The notes beneath the pieces were generated by a model. It saw only the letters and a list, made by a program, of their open reading frames with translations, was not told the origin of the DNA and did not search any database. A stretch of DNA of 35,406 nucleotides from Blastococcus sp. MG754426 (lineage in GTDB: Bacteria > Actinomycetota > Actinomycetes > Mycobacteriales > Geodermatophilaceae). Where the stretch lies: contig NZ_SSXC01000041.1 of NCBI RefSeq assembly GCF_021699055.1, positions 1 through 35,406 of the forward strand. The letters are read 5' to 3'. Of the stretch, positions 1 through 8,704 are shown one piece after another; position 1 is the first letter of the stretch, and every line of letters begins with the position of its first letter. The translations under genes were made by a program, and so were the position numbers.

Positions 1-624
1 CCCCCGCCGGCGCCGCCCACCGCCCGGGTGGAGGCCGCCGAGCCGGCGCCCGCGCCCCCCGCCGAGGAGGGCACCGGCACCTCGCGGGACGCGGGCACGA
101 CGACCGCGCCCGCCCCGGCCACCGGCCGCACCGGGGCGCCAACGGACCCGGGCACCACGACCGGCGGTGGGGCGCCCCGCACCTCCGATGCCGCGGGCGC
201 GGTCCTCCCGGCCGGCTCCGTGGGCGGTGGCGCCCAGGTGCAGGCGGGCGGCACGGTCCTCCTGCGCGGCGCCGGCTTCATGCCCGGCGAGCGGGTGGAC
301 GTCCTGCTCCACGGCGGTGAGACCGTGCTGGCCAGCACCACCGCGGACCGGGCGGGGGAGATCCGCGTCGACGTCCGCATCCCCGGCACGGCGGCGGCGG
401 GCCCCGCCACGCTGGACCTGGTCGGCGCGGAGTCCGCGGTGAGCACGAGCGTGCCCCTGGAGGTCGCGGCCGCTGAGGAGGTGGCGCCCGTCCGCGGGGT
501 CGTCTCCCTCGCATCGCTCACCATCGCGGCGGTGGTGCTCGTGGTCACCACCGCCGGCCTGGTCTCGGTCGCCGGCCGCCAGCACGCGGGCCGGCGCGCG
601 GTCGGCCCGGTCTCCGCGATCTGA
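1..624 (+). CDS. C-terminal part of a cell-surface protein (5' end outside window)
   Basis: The frame is open from base 1 to TGA at 622-624, so the true start lies upstream. What is visible is a long Pro/Ala/Thr/Gly-rich linker (to about base 200), then a roughly 80-residue beta-sandwich-like segment with GGTVLLRGAGFMPGE and a following VDVLL, which resembles IPT/Ig-like repeats of actinobacterial adhesins. A single hydrophobic span (about bases 490-585) and a short basic tail (GRQHAGRR) follow. This layout fits a protein exported by Sec and anchored by a C-terminal membrane helix, with the Ig-like part outside. There is no LPXTG motif. The function is unknown. The gene ends about 40 bases before the MarR gene and shows no obvious link to it. 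Confidence 0.6.
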   Translation, partial: PPPAPPTARVEAAEPAPAPPAEEGTGTSRDAGTTTAPAPATGRTGAPTDPGTTTGGGAPRTSDAAGAVLPAGSVGGGAQVQAGGTVLLRGAGFMPGERVDVLLHGGETVLASTTADRAGEIRVDVRIPGTAAAGPATLDLVGAESAVSTSVPLEVAAAEEVAPVRGVVSLASLTIAAVVLVVTTAGLVSVAGRQHAGRRAVGPVSAI

Positions 625-662
625 CGGTTTCGCGGTCGCCCGATCAGGGGACCTGTGACCGC

Positions 663-1163
663 GTGCCACTGTCCGAGGACGCGCTCGCGCGCGGGGTCCC
701 CCGGGACGCCGCCGCTCTTCCCGGAGCCGCTCCCCGTCCCGCCGAGACGTGGTTGCGCATCGTCCAGGTGCACGACCGCGTCACCCGGCGGGTCGACTCG
801 GCGCTCCACCGCCACCACGACCTCTCGCTCACCGGCTTCGAGGCGCTGCGCCGCATCGCCGACTCGCCGGGGGAACGGGCCACGATGGGCGAGGTGGCCG
901 AGGCCGTCGGCCTCTCCCGGCCCGGTGTCACGAGCACGATCAACCGCCTGGTCGCCCAGGGGCTGGTCGTGCGGGAACGGGTGGACGGCGACCGGCGCCT
1001 GCTGCACGCCCGGCTCACCGATGCCGGCCGGGCCCGCGTCACCGCGGCCCGCACGATGCACGACGAGCTCGTCGCCCACCTGCTCACGCTGCTCGGCGAC
1101 GACGCCGCCGTCGTCACCGACGCCCTCGCCCGGGTCTCCGCCGCCACGCGCACCCGGCGCTGA
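663..1163 (+). CDS. MarR-family transcriptional regulator
   Basis: The 166-residue product has the size of MarR proteins. A winged helix-turn-helix occupies roughly residues 55-125: the recognition region reads GEVAEAVGLSRPGVTSTINRL, followed by a wing with VRERVDGDRR and the typical LTDAGRA segment. Helices on each side would form the dimer interface. MarR proteins are usually repressors released by small phenolic or carboxylate ligands, which suits the catabolic and transport genes that follow on the same strand. The GTG start at 663 is preceded by AGGGGA (646-651) at a rather long spacing, so the N-terminus is not certain. A gap of about 100 bases separates it from the next gene. That it controls the downstream set is my inference. 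Confidence 0.85.
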   Translation: MPLSEDALARGVPRDAAALPGAAPRPAETWLRIVQVHDRVTRRVDSALHRHHDLSLTGFEALRRIADSPGERATMGEVAEAVGLSRPGVTSTINRLVAQGLVVRERVDGDRRLLHARLTDAGRARVTAARTMHDELVAHLLTLLGDDAAVVTDALARVSAATRTRR

Positions 1164-1266
1164 GGTCCCCGGGGGCGGGGCGGCCCCGCGGCACCCGTAC
1201 GGTGCCCTCCATGGGTGCTCCGGGTGACCTCCGCCACGCACGCTCCGAGCAGGCCGGGGGTGCGGC

Positions 1267-2817
1267 GTGAACGGCGCGCAGGCCCTCATCCGCACGCTGG
1301 TCGACGGCGGCGTCGACGTCTGCTTCGGCAACCCGGGCACCTCGGAGATGCACTTCGTCGCCGCGCTCGACGCCGTCCCCGAGATGCGCGGGGTGCTGTG
1401 CCTGTTCGAGGGCGTGGCCACCGGCGCCGCGGACGGCTACGGCCGGATGACCGGCCGGCCCGCCGGCGTCCTCCTCCACCTGGGGCCGGGGCTGGCCAAC
1501 GGGCTGGCCAACCTGCACAACGCCCGCCGTGCCGCGACGCCGATGGTCCCCGTCGTGGGTGACCACGCCGGGTACCACAAGCAGTACGACTCCCCGCTGG
1601 ACTCCGACATCGACGCCCTCGCCGGCACGGTGTCCCGGTGGGTGCGCCGCTCGGAGACCTCCGCGGACGTGGCGGTCGACGCGGCGGAGGCGATCGCCGC
1701 GGCCCGCACCGCCCCCGGCGGGATCGCCACGCTGATCCTGCCCGCCGACGTCTCGTGGTCCGAGGGCGCGGCGCCCGCGGCACCGCAGCCCGCGGGCGGC
1801 CCCCGGCCCGTGCCGGAGGACGCCGTCGCCCGCGTCGCCGCGCTGCTGGGCTCCGGCGAGCCCTGCACGGTCCTGGTGGGCGGGGCCGCGACGAGGGAGC
1901 CGGGGCTGCGGGCCGCCGGCCGGATCGCGCGGGCGACCGGGGCGGCGCTCTTCTGCGAGACCTTCCCCGCCCGGCTCGAGCGCGGGGCCGGCCTGCCGCC
2001 CGTCGAGCGGCTGCCCCGGGCCGGCCAGCAGGTCGCCGCCCGGCTGGCCGGCGTCCGGCACCTCGTCTGCGTCGGGGCGCGCCCGCCGGTCGAGTTCTTC
2101 GCCTACCCCGACCGCCCCAGCAGCCTGGTCCCCGAAGGGTGCGAGGTGCACGTGCTCGCCGAGGGGGCGGACGACGTCGTCGGCGCGCTCGACCGGCTGG
2201 CCGACCTCGTGGCGCCGGGGGTGGAGCCCGACCTGCAGCCCCTCGACCGGCCGGAGCTGCCCACCGGCCCGCTCACCGCGGACGCCGTCGGCGCGGCGCT
2301 GGGCGCCCTGCTGCCGGAGGGGGCGGTCGTCGTGGACGAGGGGGTCACCTCCACCCGGCAGATGCCGTTCCCGACGGCGGGGGCGCCGCGGCACGACTGG
2401 CTCACGCTCACCGGCGGCGCGATCGGCCAGGGGCTCCCGGTGGCCACGGGGGCCGCCGTCGCCTGCCCCGGGCGGCGGGTCGTCAGCCTCGAGGGCGACG
2501 GCAGCGCGATGTACACCATCTCGGCGCTGTGGACCCAGGCGCGGGAGCGGCTCGACGTGACCACGGTCGTGTTCAGCAACCGCTCCTACCGCATCCTCGA
2601 GGGCGAGCTCCGCAACGTCGGGGCGCAGGCCTCCGGGCCGCGCTCGCGGGACCTCCTGGAGCTCGACCGGCCCGACCTCGACTTCGTCGCGCTGGCCGCC
2701 GGGATGGGCGTCCCGGGCAGCCGCGCGACGACGGCCGAGGAGTTCGCCGAGCAGTTCCGCCGGGCCGTCTCGCAGCCCGGACCGCACGTGATCGACGCCG
2801 TGCTGTCCGTCAGCTGA
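1267..2817 (+). CDS. ThDP-dependent enzyme, benzoylformate decarboxylase / acetolactate synthase type
   Basis: The protein has 516 residues and the three-domain layout of ThDP enzymes. The N-terminal PYR domain carries FGNPGTSE (20-27), the cofactor-activating glutamate in CLFEGVA (E48), and a histidine in LLHLGPG (H71) that aligns by eye with His70 of benzoylformate decarboxylase. The C-terminal PP domain has the ThDP/Mg motif EGDGS (410-413) followed by FSNRSY. Proteins of this subgroup are commonly labelled acetolactate synthase large subunit, but there is no ilvN regulatory subunit and no other ilv gene nearby. The context is a carboxylate transporter and a 3-oxoadipate-type CoA-transferase. 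Decarboxylation or carboligation of a 2-oxo acid is therefore likelier than valine/isoleucine synthesis; the substrate is unknown. The start is GTG at 1267. Confidence 0.8.
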   Translation: MNGAQALIRTLVDGGVDVCFGNPGTSEMHFVAALDAVPEMRGVLCLFEGVATGAADGYGRMTGRPAGVLLHLGPGLANGLANLHNARRAATPMVPVVGDHAGYHKQYDSPLDSDIDALAGTVSRWVRRSETSADVAVDAAEAIAAARTAPGGIATLILPADVSWSEGAAPAAPQPAGGPRPVPEDAVARVAALLGSGEPCTVLVGGAATREPGLRAAGRIARATGAALFCETFPARLERGAGLPPVERLPRAGQQVAARLAGVRHLVCVGARPPVEFFAYPDRPSSLVPEGCEVHVLAEGADDVVGALDRLADLVAPGVEPDLQPLDRPELPTGPLTADAVGAALGALLPEGAVVVDEGVTSTRQMPFPTAGAPRHDWLTLTGGAIGQGLPVATGAAVACPGRRVVSLEGDGSAMYTISALWTQARERLDVTTVVFSNRSYRILEGELRNVGAQASGPRSRDLLELDRPDLDFVALAAGMGVPGSRATTAEEFAEQFRRAVSQPGPHVIDAVLSVS

Positions 2818-2951
2818 CCGAGTCCGGATCGTTGCCTCCCGGGGCGATGCGCGTTCCGGCGCTGTGCTTGTATCCAGGTGATCCACACCACGAGCCGGGT
2901 GCGTCCCGGCTCGGGCAGACCGGTCAGCGGTGACCGTTGGGGGGAAGAAGC

Positions 2952-3947
2952 ATGCGTATCTCGGCAGGCCTCGCGAGCGTGGCCCTGATCGGTCTGGTGG
3001 CCGCCTGCGGCGGTGACGACAGCGGTGGCGGCACCGCTGCCGAGGGCGGCGGTGGCGGCGAGGCGTCGTCCTACCCGACGGAGTCGATCCGGATGCTCGT
3101 CCCCTACGGCGCCGGTGGCCCGACCGACCTGACCACGCGCACCGTCGGCGCCTGCCTCGAGGAGGAGCTGGGGCAGACGGTCGTCGTCGAGAACCTGCCG
3201 GGCGGCTCCGGTGCGCTGGCGACGACGGAGCTGGTCGGCGCCGAGCCCGACGGGTACACCCTCTCCCTGGTCACCGCGGGCACGATGGTGCTGACGCCGC
3301 TGGCCAACGAGGTGGGCTACACCAAGGACGACATCACCCCCGTCGGGGTCATGACCGAGGTGCCGTCGGTGCTGGCGGTGGGCGAGAACTCCCCCTACGC
3401 CTCCGCGGAGGACTTCTTCGCCGCGGTCGAGGCCCAGCCGGGCACGATCACGGTGGGCACGCCCGGCGCCTCCACGCCCCAGGCCATCGAGCTGCAGCGG
3501 CTGGCCGAGGAGCACGGCGTGCAGGTCACCGCCGTCCCGTTCAACGGCAACGCCGAGATGACCACGGCCCTCCTCGGCGGGAACGTCGACGCGGTGCTGA
3601 TCAACGCCTCGAGCGACGTCGTGCAGAACATCGAGTCCGGCGCCTTCGTCCCGCTCGTGGCCTCGCCGGAGGAGCGGCTGTCCTGGCTGCCCGACACCCC
3701 GACGTTCGAGGAGCTGGGCTACGACGGCCTGACGCTGTCGGGCTCGACGTTCGGCCTGGCCGGTCCGGCCGGCCTGCCCGACGACGTCGTCTCGACGCTG
3801 GAGGAGACCCTCCAGACCTGCCTGGAGAAGCCGGAGGTGCAGGAGCAGCTCGGCGAGGAGTACGTCCTCGAGGAGTTCGCCGGCGCCGACGAGCTCGCCG
3901 AGGTCCTCGACCGCACGCAGGAGGTCTACGAACCGATCCTCGGCTGA
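2952..3947 (+). CDS. tctC: Tripartite tricarboxylate transporter solute-binding lipoprotein, copy 1
   Basis: This is a 331-residue extracellular binding protein of the TctC/Bug family. It begins with a lipoprotein signal peptide ending in LVAAC (Cys19), followed by a Gly/Ser/Asp linker. The family core is clear: VPYGAGGPTDLTTR near the start of the mature protein, VVENLPGGSG, VPFNGNAEMTTALLGGNVDA and GPAGLPDDVV. It should capture a carboxylate outside the membrane and deliver it to TctAB. ATG 2952 is chosen over an upstream in-frame TTG because GGGGAAG (2941-2947) sits just before it. The next gene is a divergent paralogue 52 bases downstream. The Bug family includes binders of citrate, amino acids, nicotinate and aromatic acids, so the ligand cannot be read from sequence. 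Confidence 0.92.
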   Translation: MRISAGLASVALIGLVAACGGDDSGGGTAAEGGGGGEASSYPTESIRMLVPYGAGGPTDLTTRTVGACLEEELGQTVVVENLPGGSGALATTELVGAEPDGYTLSLVTAGTMVLTPLANEVGYTKDDITPVGVMTEVPSVLAVGENSPYASAEDFFAAVEAQPGTITVGTPGASTPQAIELQRLAEEHGVQVTAVPFNGNAEMTTALLGGNVDAVLINASSDVVQNIESGAFVPLVASPEERLSWLPDTPTFEELGYDGLTLSGSTFGLAGPAGLPDDVVSTLEETLQTCLEKPEVQEQLGEEYVLEEFAGADELAEVLDRTQEVYEPILG

Positions 3948-3999
3948 CGCTCCCGCACCAGACGCCCGTACGACCAGCCCCCGACCACCGGAGGAACCC

Positions 4000-5004
4000 A
4001 TGCGCCGTTCCCGCTCCACCTGGCCCGTCCTGATCGCCGCGACCACGCTGACCCTCGCCGCCTGCGGTGGCGACGACGGGGAGAGCACCACCGGCGGTGG
4101 TGGCGGCGGCGACGCCGCGGCGTCGGACTACCCGACCGAGACGATCAACCTCATCGTCCCCTACGCCGCCGGTGGCCCGACCGACCTGGCCGCGCGCACG
4201 ATCGGCAGCTGCCTCGAGGAGGAGCTGGGCCAGACCGTCGTCGTGGAGAACCGCGAGGGCGCGTCCGGCTCGGTCGGCATGCAGGCGATGATCGCCGGCG
4301 GGAACGACGGCTACACGCTGTCGCTGATCGCGGTGCCGGCGTCGGCGACCAACCCGCTGCAGGACGACGTCGGCTACACCAACGAGGACTACGTCCCGAT
4401 CGCCGCGGTCACCGAGATCCCGTCGGCCCTGATCGTCGGCGAGGGCTCGCAGTTCACCACCGCCGAGGAGTTCTTCACCTACGCGGAGGAGAACCCGGGC
4501 GAGCTCAACGTCGGCGTCCCGGGCACCACGACCTCGCAGGCGATGGAGCTGCGCCGGCTCGCCGAGGAGTACGGCGTCGAGGTCACCCCCGTGCCGTTCA
4601 CCGGCAACGCCGAGATGACGACGGCGATCCTCGGTGGCAACGTCGACGCCATCTTCATCAACAGCTCGCAGGACGTGCTGGAGAACATCGACGCCGGCAG
4701 CTTCGTGCCCCTGGCGGTCAGCCCGGCCGAGCCGGTGGATTACATCGACGCGCCGACCCTGGCCGAGTCGGGCTTCGAGGAGCTGACCAGCAGCGTCTCG
4801 GTCTTCGGCCTCGCCGCCCCGGCCGGCGTGCCGGACGACGTCGTCTCGACGCTCGAGGAGACGGTGGACACCTGCCTCCAGAAGGACGAGGTCCGCGAGC
4901 AGCTCGGCGAGCAGTACGTCCCCGACGAGTTCATCGACAGCGAGGCGTTCTCCGCTCGCATCGACGACATCGTCGAGGCCTACGGGCCGATCCTGCAGGA
5001 GTGA
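4000..5004 (+). CDS. tctC: Tripartite tricarboxylate transporter solute-binding lipoprotein, copy 2
   Basis: This 334-residue TctC/Bug protein is a tandem paralogue of the preceding gene. The signal peptide ends in LTLAAC (Cys22). The same framework recurs (VPYAAGGPTDLAAR, VVENREGASGS, VPFTGNAEMTTAILGGNVDA, APAGVPDDVV). The two copies look roughly half identical by eye, with most differences in ligand-facing loops. Both keep cysteines at two matching mature positions (CLEEELGQ and TCL near the C-terminus), which could form a disulphide. A strong GGAGG (3990-3994) precedes ATG 4000. Two binding proteins feeding one TctAB pair would let the system accept two related ligands; that is inference. 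Confidence 0.92.
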   Translation: MRRSRSTWPVLIAATTLTLAACGGDDGESTTGGGGGGDAAASDYPTETINLIVPYAAGGPTDLAARTIGSCLEEELGQTVVVENREGASGSVGMQAMIAGGNDGYTLSLIAVPASATNPLQDDVGYTNEDYVPIAAVTEIPSALIVGEGSQFTTAEEFFTYAEENPGELNVGVPGTTTSQAMELRRLAEEYGVEVTPVPFTGNAEMTTAILGGNVDAIFINSSQDVLENIDAGSFVPLAVSPAEPVDYIDAPTLAESGFEELTSSVSVFGLAAPAGVPDDVVSTLEETVDTCLQKDEVREQLGEQYVPDEFIDSEAFSARIDDIVEAYGPILQE

Positions 5005-5083
5005 TCCCCCACGGCGGCGGGGACCGGCCCCGGCCGGTCCCCGCCGCCGACCGCTCGCGCACGTGCCTTCCCCCGGAGAATCG

Positions 5084-5536
5084 ATGACCAAGCAGTTGCA
5101 CCGGCTCGCGCCGCTGATCCTCGTGGTCTTCGGTGCCGCCGCGATGCTCGGCGCCCGCAACCTCGGCCTCGGCGAGCTGAGCGCGCCCGGCCCCGGCCTC
5201 TGGCCCTTCATCGTGGCCACCCTGCTCACCGTCACGGGGGTGGTGGTGCTGTTCATCGACGACCCCGAGGACTACGAGCCGTGGACCCGCGGCACGCTCG
5301 GGATCGGTCTGGGCCTGGCCAGCCTCGCGGTGTTCATCATCCTGTTCGAGACGATCGGCTTCCTGGTCTCGGCGATGCTCATGCTGCTGTTCTGGCTGCG
5401 GATCTTCGCCCGGGAGCCGTGGCGCTGGGCCGTCCCGCTCGCCGTCCTCGGCGCGCTGGCGTTCCACTTCGTCTTCGTCGAGCTGTTGTCCGTGCCGTTC
5501 CCCGACGGCGTCGTCTTCGCACCGATGGGGAGCTGA
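5084..5536 (+). CDS. tctB: Tripartite tricarboxylate transporter small membrane subunit
   Basis: The product is a 150-residue membrane protein with about four hydrophobic spans (roughly residues 8-24, 42-60, 74-104 and 115-135), the usual build of TctB. It keeps the family feature PGPGLWPFIVA after the first helix. ATG 5084 has GGAG at 5075-5078; an in-frame GTG at 5063 has no such site and would add seven residues. It lies between the binding proteins and tctA, and the tctA ATG follows its stop after three bases, implying translational coupling. TctB is thought to support the large subunit in proton- or sodium-driven uptake. Confidence 0.88.
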   Translation: MTKQLHRLAPLILVVFGAAAMLGARNLGLGELSAPGPGLWPFIVATLLTVTGVVVLFIDDPEDYEPWTRGTLGIGLGLASLAVFIILFETIGFLVSAMLMLLFWLRIFAREPWRWAVPLAVLGALAFHFVFVELLSVPFPDGVVFAPMGS

Positions 5537-5539
5537 GGC

Positions 5540-7228
5540 ATGGACATCCTCGATGGTCTCGGCCAGGGCTTCTCGGTCGCCCTCGACCCGACGAACCTGC
5601 TCTACGTCTTCATCGGCGTGCTCATCGGCACGGTCATCGGCGTGCTGCCCGGTCTCGGGCCGACGGCGACCATCGCGCTGCTGCTGCCGATCACCTACGA
5701 GATCGAGCCGGTCACCGCCGTCATCATGCTGGCGGGCATCTACTACGGGTCGATGTACGGCGGCACGATCACCTCGGTGCTGCTGCAGCTGCCCGGCGAG
5801 GCCGCCTCGGTGGTCACCACCTTCGACGGCTACCAGATGGCCAAGCAGGGCCGGGCCGGCCCCGCGCTCGGCATCGCCGCGGTGGGCTCCTGGATCGGCG
5901 GCACGGTCTCCATCGTCGGGCTGGTCCTGCTCGCGCCACCGCTGGCCGACCTGGCGGTCGAGTTCGGCGACCCGGAGTACGTGGCCCTCACCGCGCTCGG
6001 CATCCTGCTGGTCACCTACCTCGGCACCCGTCACCCGGTGAAGAGCCTGGCCATGGCCGCCCTCGGCCTGCTGCTGGCCACGGTCGGGCAGGACCTGATC
6101 ACCGGCACCAACCGCTTCACCTTCGGGTCGATCTCGCTGTTCGACGGCTTCGACTTCGTCGCCGTGGCGATGGGCCTCTTCGGCGTCGGCGAGATCCTCT
6201 ACAACGTCGAGAAGACCGAGAAGGCGCAGGCGCTCAAGAGCAAGATCAAGGACATCTGGCCGAGCCGCAAGGACTTCAAGGACTCCTCCGGCGCGATCGC
6301 CCGTGGCTCGGTGCTCGGCTTCTTCCTCGGGGTGCTCCCCGGCGGTGGTGGCGTCATCTCCTCGCTCGCCTCCTACGGGATGGAGAAGCGCCGCGCCAAG
6401 GATCCGACCCGCTTCGGCAAGGGCGCCATCGAGGGCGTCGCCGGCCCCGAGACGGCGAACAACGCCTCGTCCACCTCGGCGTTCATCCCGCTGCTCACCC
6501 TCGGGATCCCGCCGAACGTCGTGCTGGCGCTGATCTTCGGCGCGCTGCTGCTCAACGGCGTCCAGCCGGGCCCGCAGCTGATCGACCAGCAGCCCGAGAT
6601 CTTCTGGGGCGTCATCGCCTCGATGGCGGTCGGCAACCTGATGCTGCTGGCCCTGAACATCCCGCTCGTCGGGTTCTTCGTCCAGCTGCTGCGGGTGCGC
6701 GCCGGCATCCTCGCCGCGTTCGCCCTGCTGGTCACGATGGCCGGCGTCTTCTCGGTGAACAACGACGTCTTCGACATGTGGGTCGTGCTGGTGTTCGGCA
6801 TCATCGGCTGGCTGATGAAGAAGACCGGTTTCGAGCCGGGGCCGCTGGTGCTGGCGTTCGTCCTCGGCTCGATCCTGGAGGAGTCGTTCCGCCGGTCCAT
6901 GCTGATCTCGGGCGGCGAGGTGTCGATCTTCTTCACCCGGCCCATGTCGGGCACGCTGTTCGCCCTGATGGCGCTGGTGGTCATCTGGAGCACCGTCCAG
7001 GGGATCCGCCGCCGGCGGCGTCGCAGCCGTCCGTCGATGCCGGGCGAGGAGGACCTCGCGGCGACCGGCACCACCGCCGAGCCCGAGGGCACGCCCGGCT
7101 ACGAGAACACCGACGACGCGGCGGGCGCCCCGGCCGGGGCGCCGCGGGAGGGCTCCGGCTCCACCGGCGCGCCGGGTTCGACCGCCTCGAAGGCGCAGGA
7201 CGGGGGGCCGGGCCCTGACCGCGGCTGA
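5540..7228 (+). CDS. tctA: Tripartite tricarboxylate transporter large permease subunit
   Basis: The 562-residue polytopic protein has the TctA family's repeated glycine-rich motifs: GVLIGTVIGVLPGLGPTATIALLLP near the N-terminus and the matching second-half LGVLPGGGG. It also has MYGGTITSVLL, PETANNASSTSAFIPLLTLGIP and PLVLAFVLGSILEESFRRS. About a dozen membrane helices are expected. It forms the transport pathway with TctB and receives substrate from the TctC proteins. The last 60 or so residues (after RRRRRRSRPS) are a hydrophilic Gly/Pro/Ala/Glu-rich tail not usual for the family; it looks disordered and cytoplasmic. The gene starts three bases after tctB and is followed after 45 bases by the CoA-transferase genes. 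Confidence 0.95.
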   Translation: MDILDGLGQGFSVALDPTNLLYVFIGVLIGTVIGVLPGLGPTATIALLLPITYEIEPVTAVIMLAGIYYGSMYGGTITSVLLQLPGEAASVVTTFDGYQMAKQGRAGPALGIAAVGSWIGGTVSIVGLVLLAPPLADLAVEFGDPEYVALTALGILLVTYLGTRHPVKSLAMAALGLLLATVGQDLITGTNRFTFGSISLFDGFDFVAVAMGLFGVGEILYNVEKTEKAQALKSKIKDIWPSRKDFKDSSGAIARGSVLGFFLGVLPGGGGVISSLASYGMEKRRAKDPTRFGKGAIEGVAGPETANNASSTSAFIPLLTLGIPPNVVLALIFGALLLNGVQPGPQLIDQQPEIFWGVIASMAVGNLMLLALNIPLVGFFVQLLRVRAGILAAFALLVTMAGVFSVNNDVFDMWVVLVFGIIGWLMKKTGFEPGPLVLAFVLGSILEESFRRSMLISGGEVSIFFTRPMSGTLFALMALVVIWSTVQGIRRRRRRSRPSMPGEEDLAATGTTAEPEGTPGYENTDDAAGAPAGAPREGSGSTGAPGSTASKAQDGGPGPDRG

Positions 7229-7273
7229 CCGTTCCTGCCCGGCACCTCGTCACGCCGCACCACCGGAGGCGCA

Positions 7274-7939
7274 GTGATCGACAAGAGGGTCGGCTCGCTG
7301 GCCGCCGCGGTCGAGGGCGTCGAGGACGGCGCGACCGTCCTCGTGGGCGGGTTCGGGGCCGCGGGGGTGCCGGTCGAACTGGTGCACGCGCTGCTGGAGC
7401 AGGGCGCGAAGGACCTGACGATCGTCACCAACAACGCCGGGAGCGGGGAGACCGACGTCGCCGCGCTCATCCGCGAGCGGCGGGTGCGGAAGATCATCTG
7501 CTCGTACCCGCGGTCGGCCGGCTCCATCTGGTTCGAGGAGTTCTACCGGGCGGGGGACATCGAGCTCGAGCTCGTGCCGCAGGGCACCCTCAGCGAGCGG
7601 ATGCGCGCCGCCGGGGCGGGCCTGGGTGGCTTCTTCACCCCGGCGGGCGCGGACTCGCTGCTGGCCCGCGGCAAGGAGGTGCGCGTGATCGGCGGACGAC
7701 GGCACGTCTTCGAGGAGCCGCTGCGCGGTGACGTCGCGCTCGTGCAGGCGCTGCGGGCGGACCGCTGGGGCAACCTGGTCTACAACAAGGCGGCGCGGAA
7801 CTTCGGCCCCACGATGGCCACCGCGGCCGAGCTCACCGTGGTGCAGGTGCGGGCGTTCGTCGAACTCGGTGAGCTGGACCCCGAGGCCGTCGTGACCCCG
7901 GGCATCTTCGTCGACCGGGTCGTGGAGGTGGCGGCGTGA
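7274..7939 (+). CDS. pcaI: 3-oxoacid (probably 3-oxoadipate) CoA-transferase, subunit A
   Basis: The 221-residue product matches the alpha subunit of family I CoA-transferases. The glycine-rich CoA region reads VGGFGAAGVP (24-33), followed by LTIVTNNAG, RVRKIICSYPRS, ELELVPQGTL, GFFTPAG and RWGNLVYNKAARNFGP. The overall pattern recalls PcaI of the beta-ketoadipate pathway more than the acetoacetate-type ScoA. Together with the next gene it should move CoA from succinyl-CoA to a 3-oxo acid in the cytoplasm. GTG 7274 follows CCGGAGGCGCA, a good ribosome binding site. It overlaps the B-subunit gene by four bases (GTGA). Ring-cleavage genes are not in the window, so 3-oxoadipate as substrate remains likely but unproven. 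Confidence 0.85.
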   Translation: MIDKRVGSLAAAVEGVEDGATVLVGGFGAAGVPVELVHALLEQGAKDLTIVTNNAGSGETDVAALIRERRVRKIICSYPRSAGSIWFEEFYRAGDIELELVPQGTLSERMRAAGAGLGGFFTPAGADSLLARGKEVRVIGGRRHVFEEPLRGDVALVQALRADRWGNLVYNKAARNFGPTMATAAELTVVQVRAFVELGELDPEAVVTPGIFVDRVVEVAA

Positions 7940-8613
7940 CGGCCACCCCGCTGTCGCACACCGGTATGGCCGCCCGGGTGGCCCAGGACATCCCCGACGG
8001 CTCCTACGTGAACCTCGGCATCGGCATGCCCACGCTCGTCGGGAACGTCGTCTCCGCCGGCAAGGAGATCGTCTTCCACAGCGAGAACGGCATCCTCGGC
8101 ATGGGACCGGCCCCGGCCGCCGGCGAGGAGGACTGGGAGCTGATCAACGCCGGCAAGGCGCCGGTGACGCTGGTGCCCGGTGGCTCCTACTTCCACCACA
8201 CCGACTCGTTCATGATGATGCGCGGCGGCCACATCGACGTCACCGTGCTCGGCGCCTTCCAGGTCTCCGCGCAGGGCGATCTGGCGAACTGGGCCACCGA
8301 CGACGCGCACCTGCCCCCGGCGGTCGGCGGCGCGATGGACCTCGCGGTCGGCGCCAAGCGGGTGCTGGTGCTGATGATGCACACCACGCCCGACGGCCGG
8401 CCCAAGCTGCTGCCGGAGTGCACCTACCCGCTGACCGCCGCGCAGGTGGTCGACCGCATATACACCGAGCTCGCGGTCATCGACGTGACCCCGGCCGGGT
8501 TCCTCGTGCGGGAGATGGTCGAGGGGCTCACCCGGGAGGAGCTCGAGCGGCGCACCGCCGCGCCGCTGGCCTACGCGGACGAGGTGACCGTCCTGGCGCC
8601 GCCGGTCCGGTGA
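7936..8613 (+). CDS. pcaJ: 3-oxoacid (probably 3-oxoadipate) CoA-transferase, subunit B
   Basis: This 225-residue beta subunit partners the preceding gene. VNLGIGMPT (25-33) and SENGILGMGP contain the conserved features of the family, including the catalytic glutamate that forms the acyl-CoA intermediate (E50 in SENG). Further PcaJ-like blocks are GGSYFHHTDSFMMMRGGH, VLGAFQVS, GDLANW and CTYPLTAAQVVDRIYT. The GTG start shares bases with the A-subunit stop. It is the last gene of the catabolic set; about 380 bases of apparent non-coding DNA follow before the heptose operon. Confidence 0.87.
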   Translation: MTATPLSHTGMAARVAQDIPDGSYVNLGIGMPTLVGNVVSAGKEIVFHSENGILGMGPAPAAGEEDWELINAGKAPVTLVPGGSYFHHTDSFMMMRGGHIDVTVLGAFQVSAQGDLANWATDDAHLPPAVGGAMDLAVGAKRVLVLMMHTTPDGRPKLLPECTYPLTAAQVVDRIYTELAVIDVTPAGFLVREMVEGLTREELERRTAAPLAYADEVTVLAPPVR

Positions 8614-8704
8614 CCCGTCCGCGCGGGCCGGACGGTGCGTGCCGCGGTCCGCGCCCGCCCACGGACGGGTGCCGGCCGCAGCCGGCGCTCCCGCAGGCCG
8701 GTGT

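Noticed and set aside
1267-2817. True acetolactate synthase large subunit (ilvB) of valine/isoleucine synthesis
   Set aside because: There is no ilvN or ilvC nearby, a BFDC-like His in the N-terminal domain, and a catabolic transport context; I kept the broader family name.
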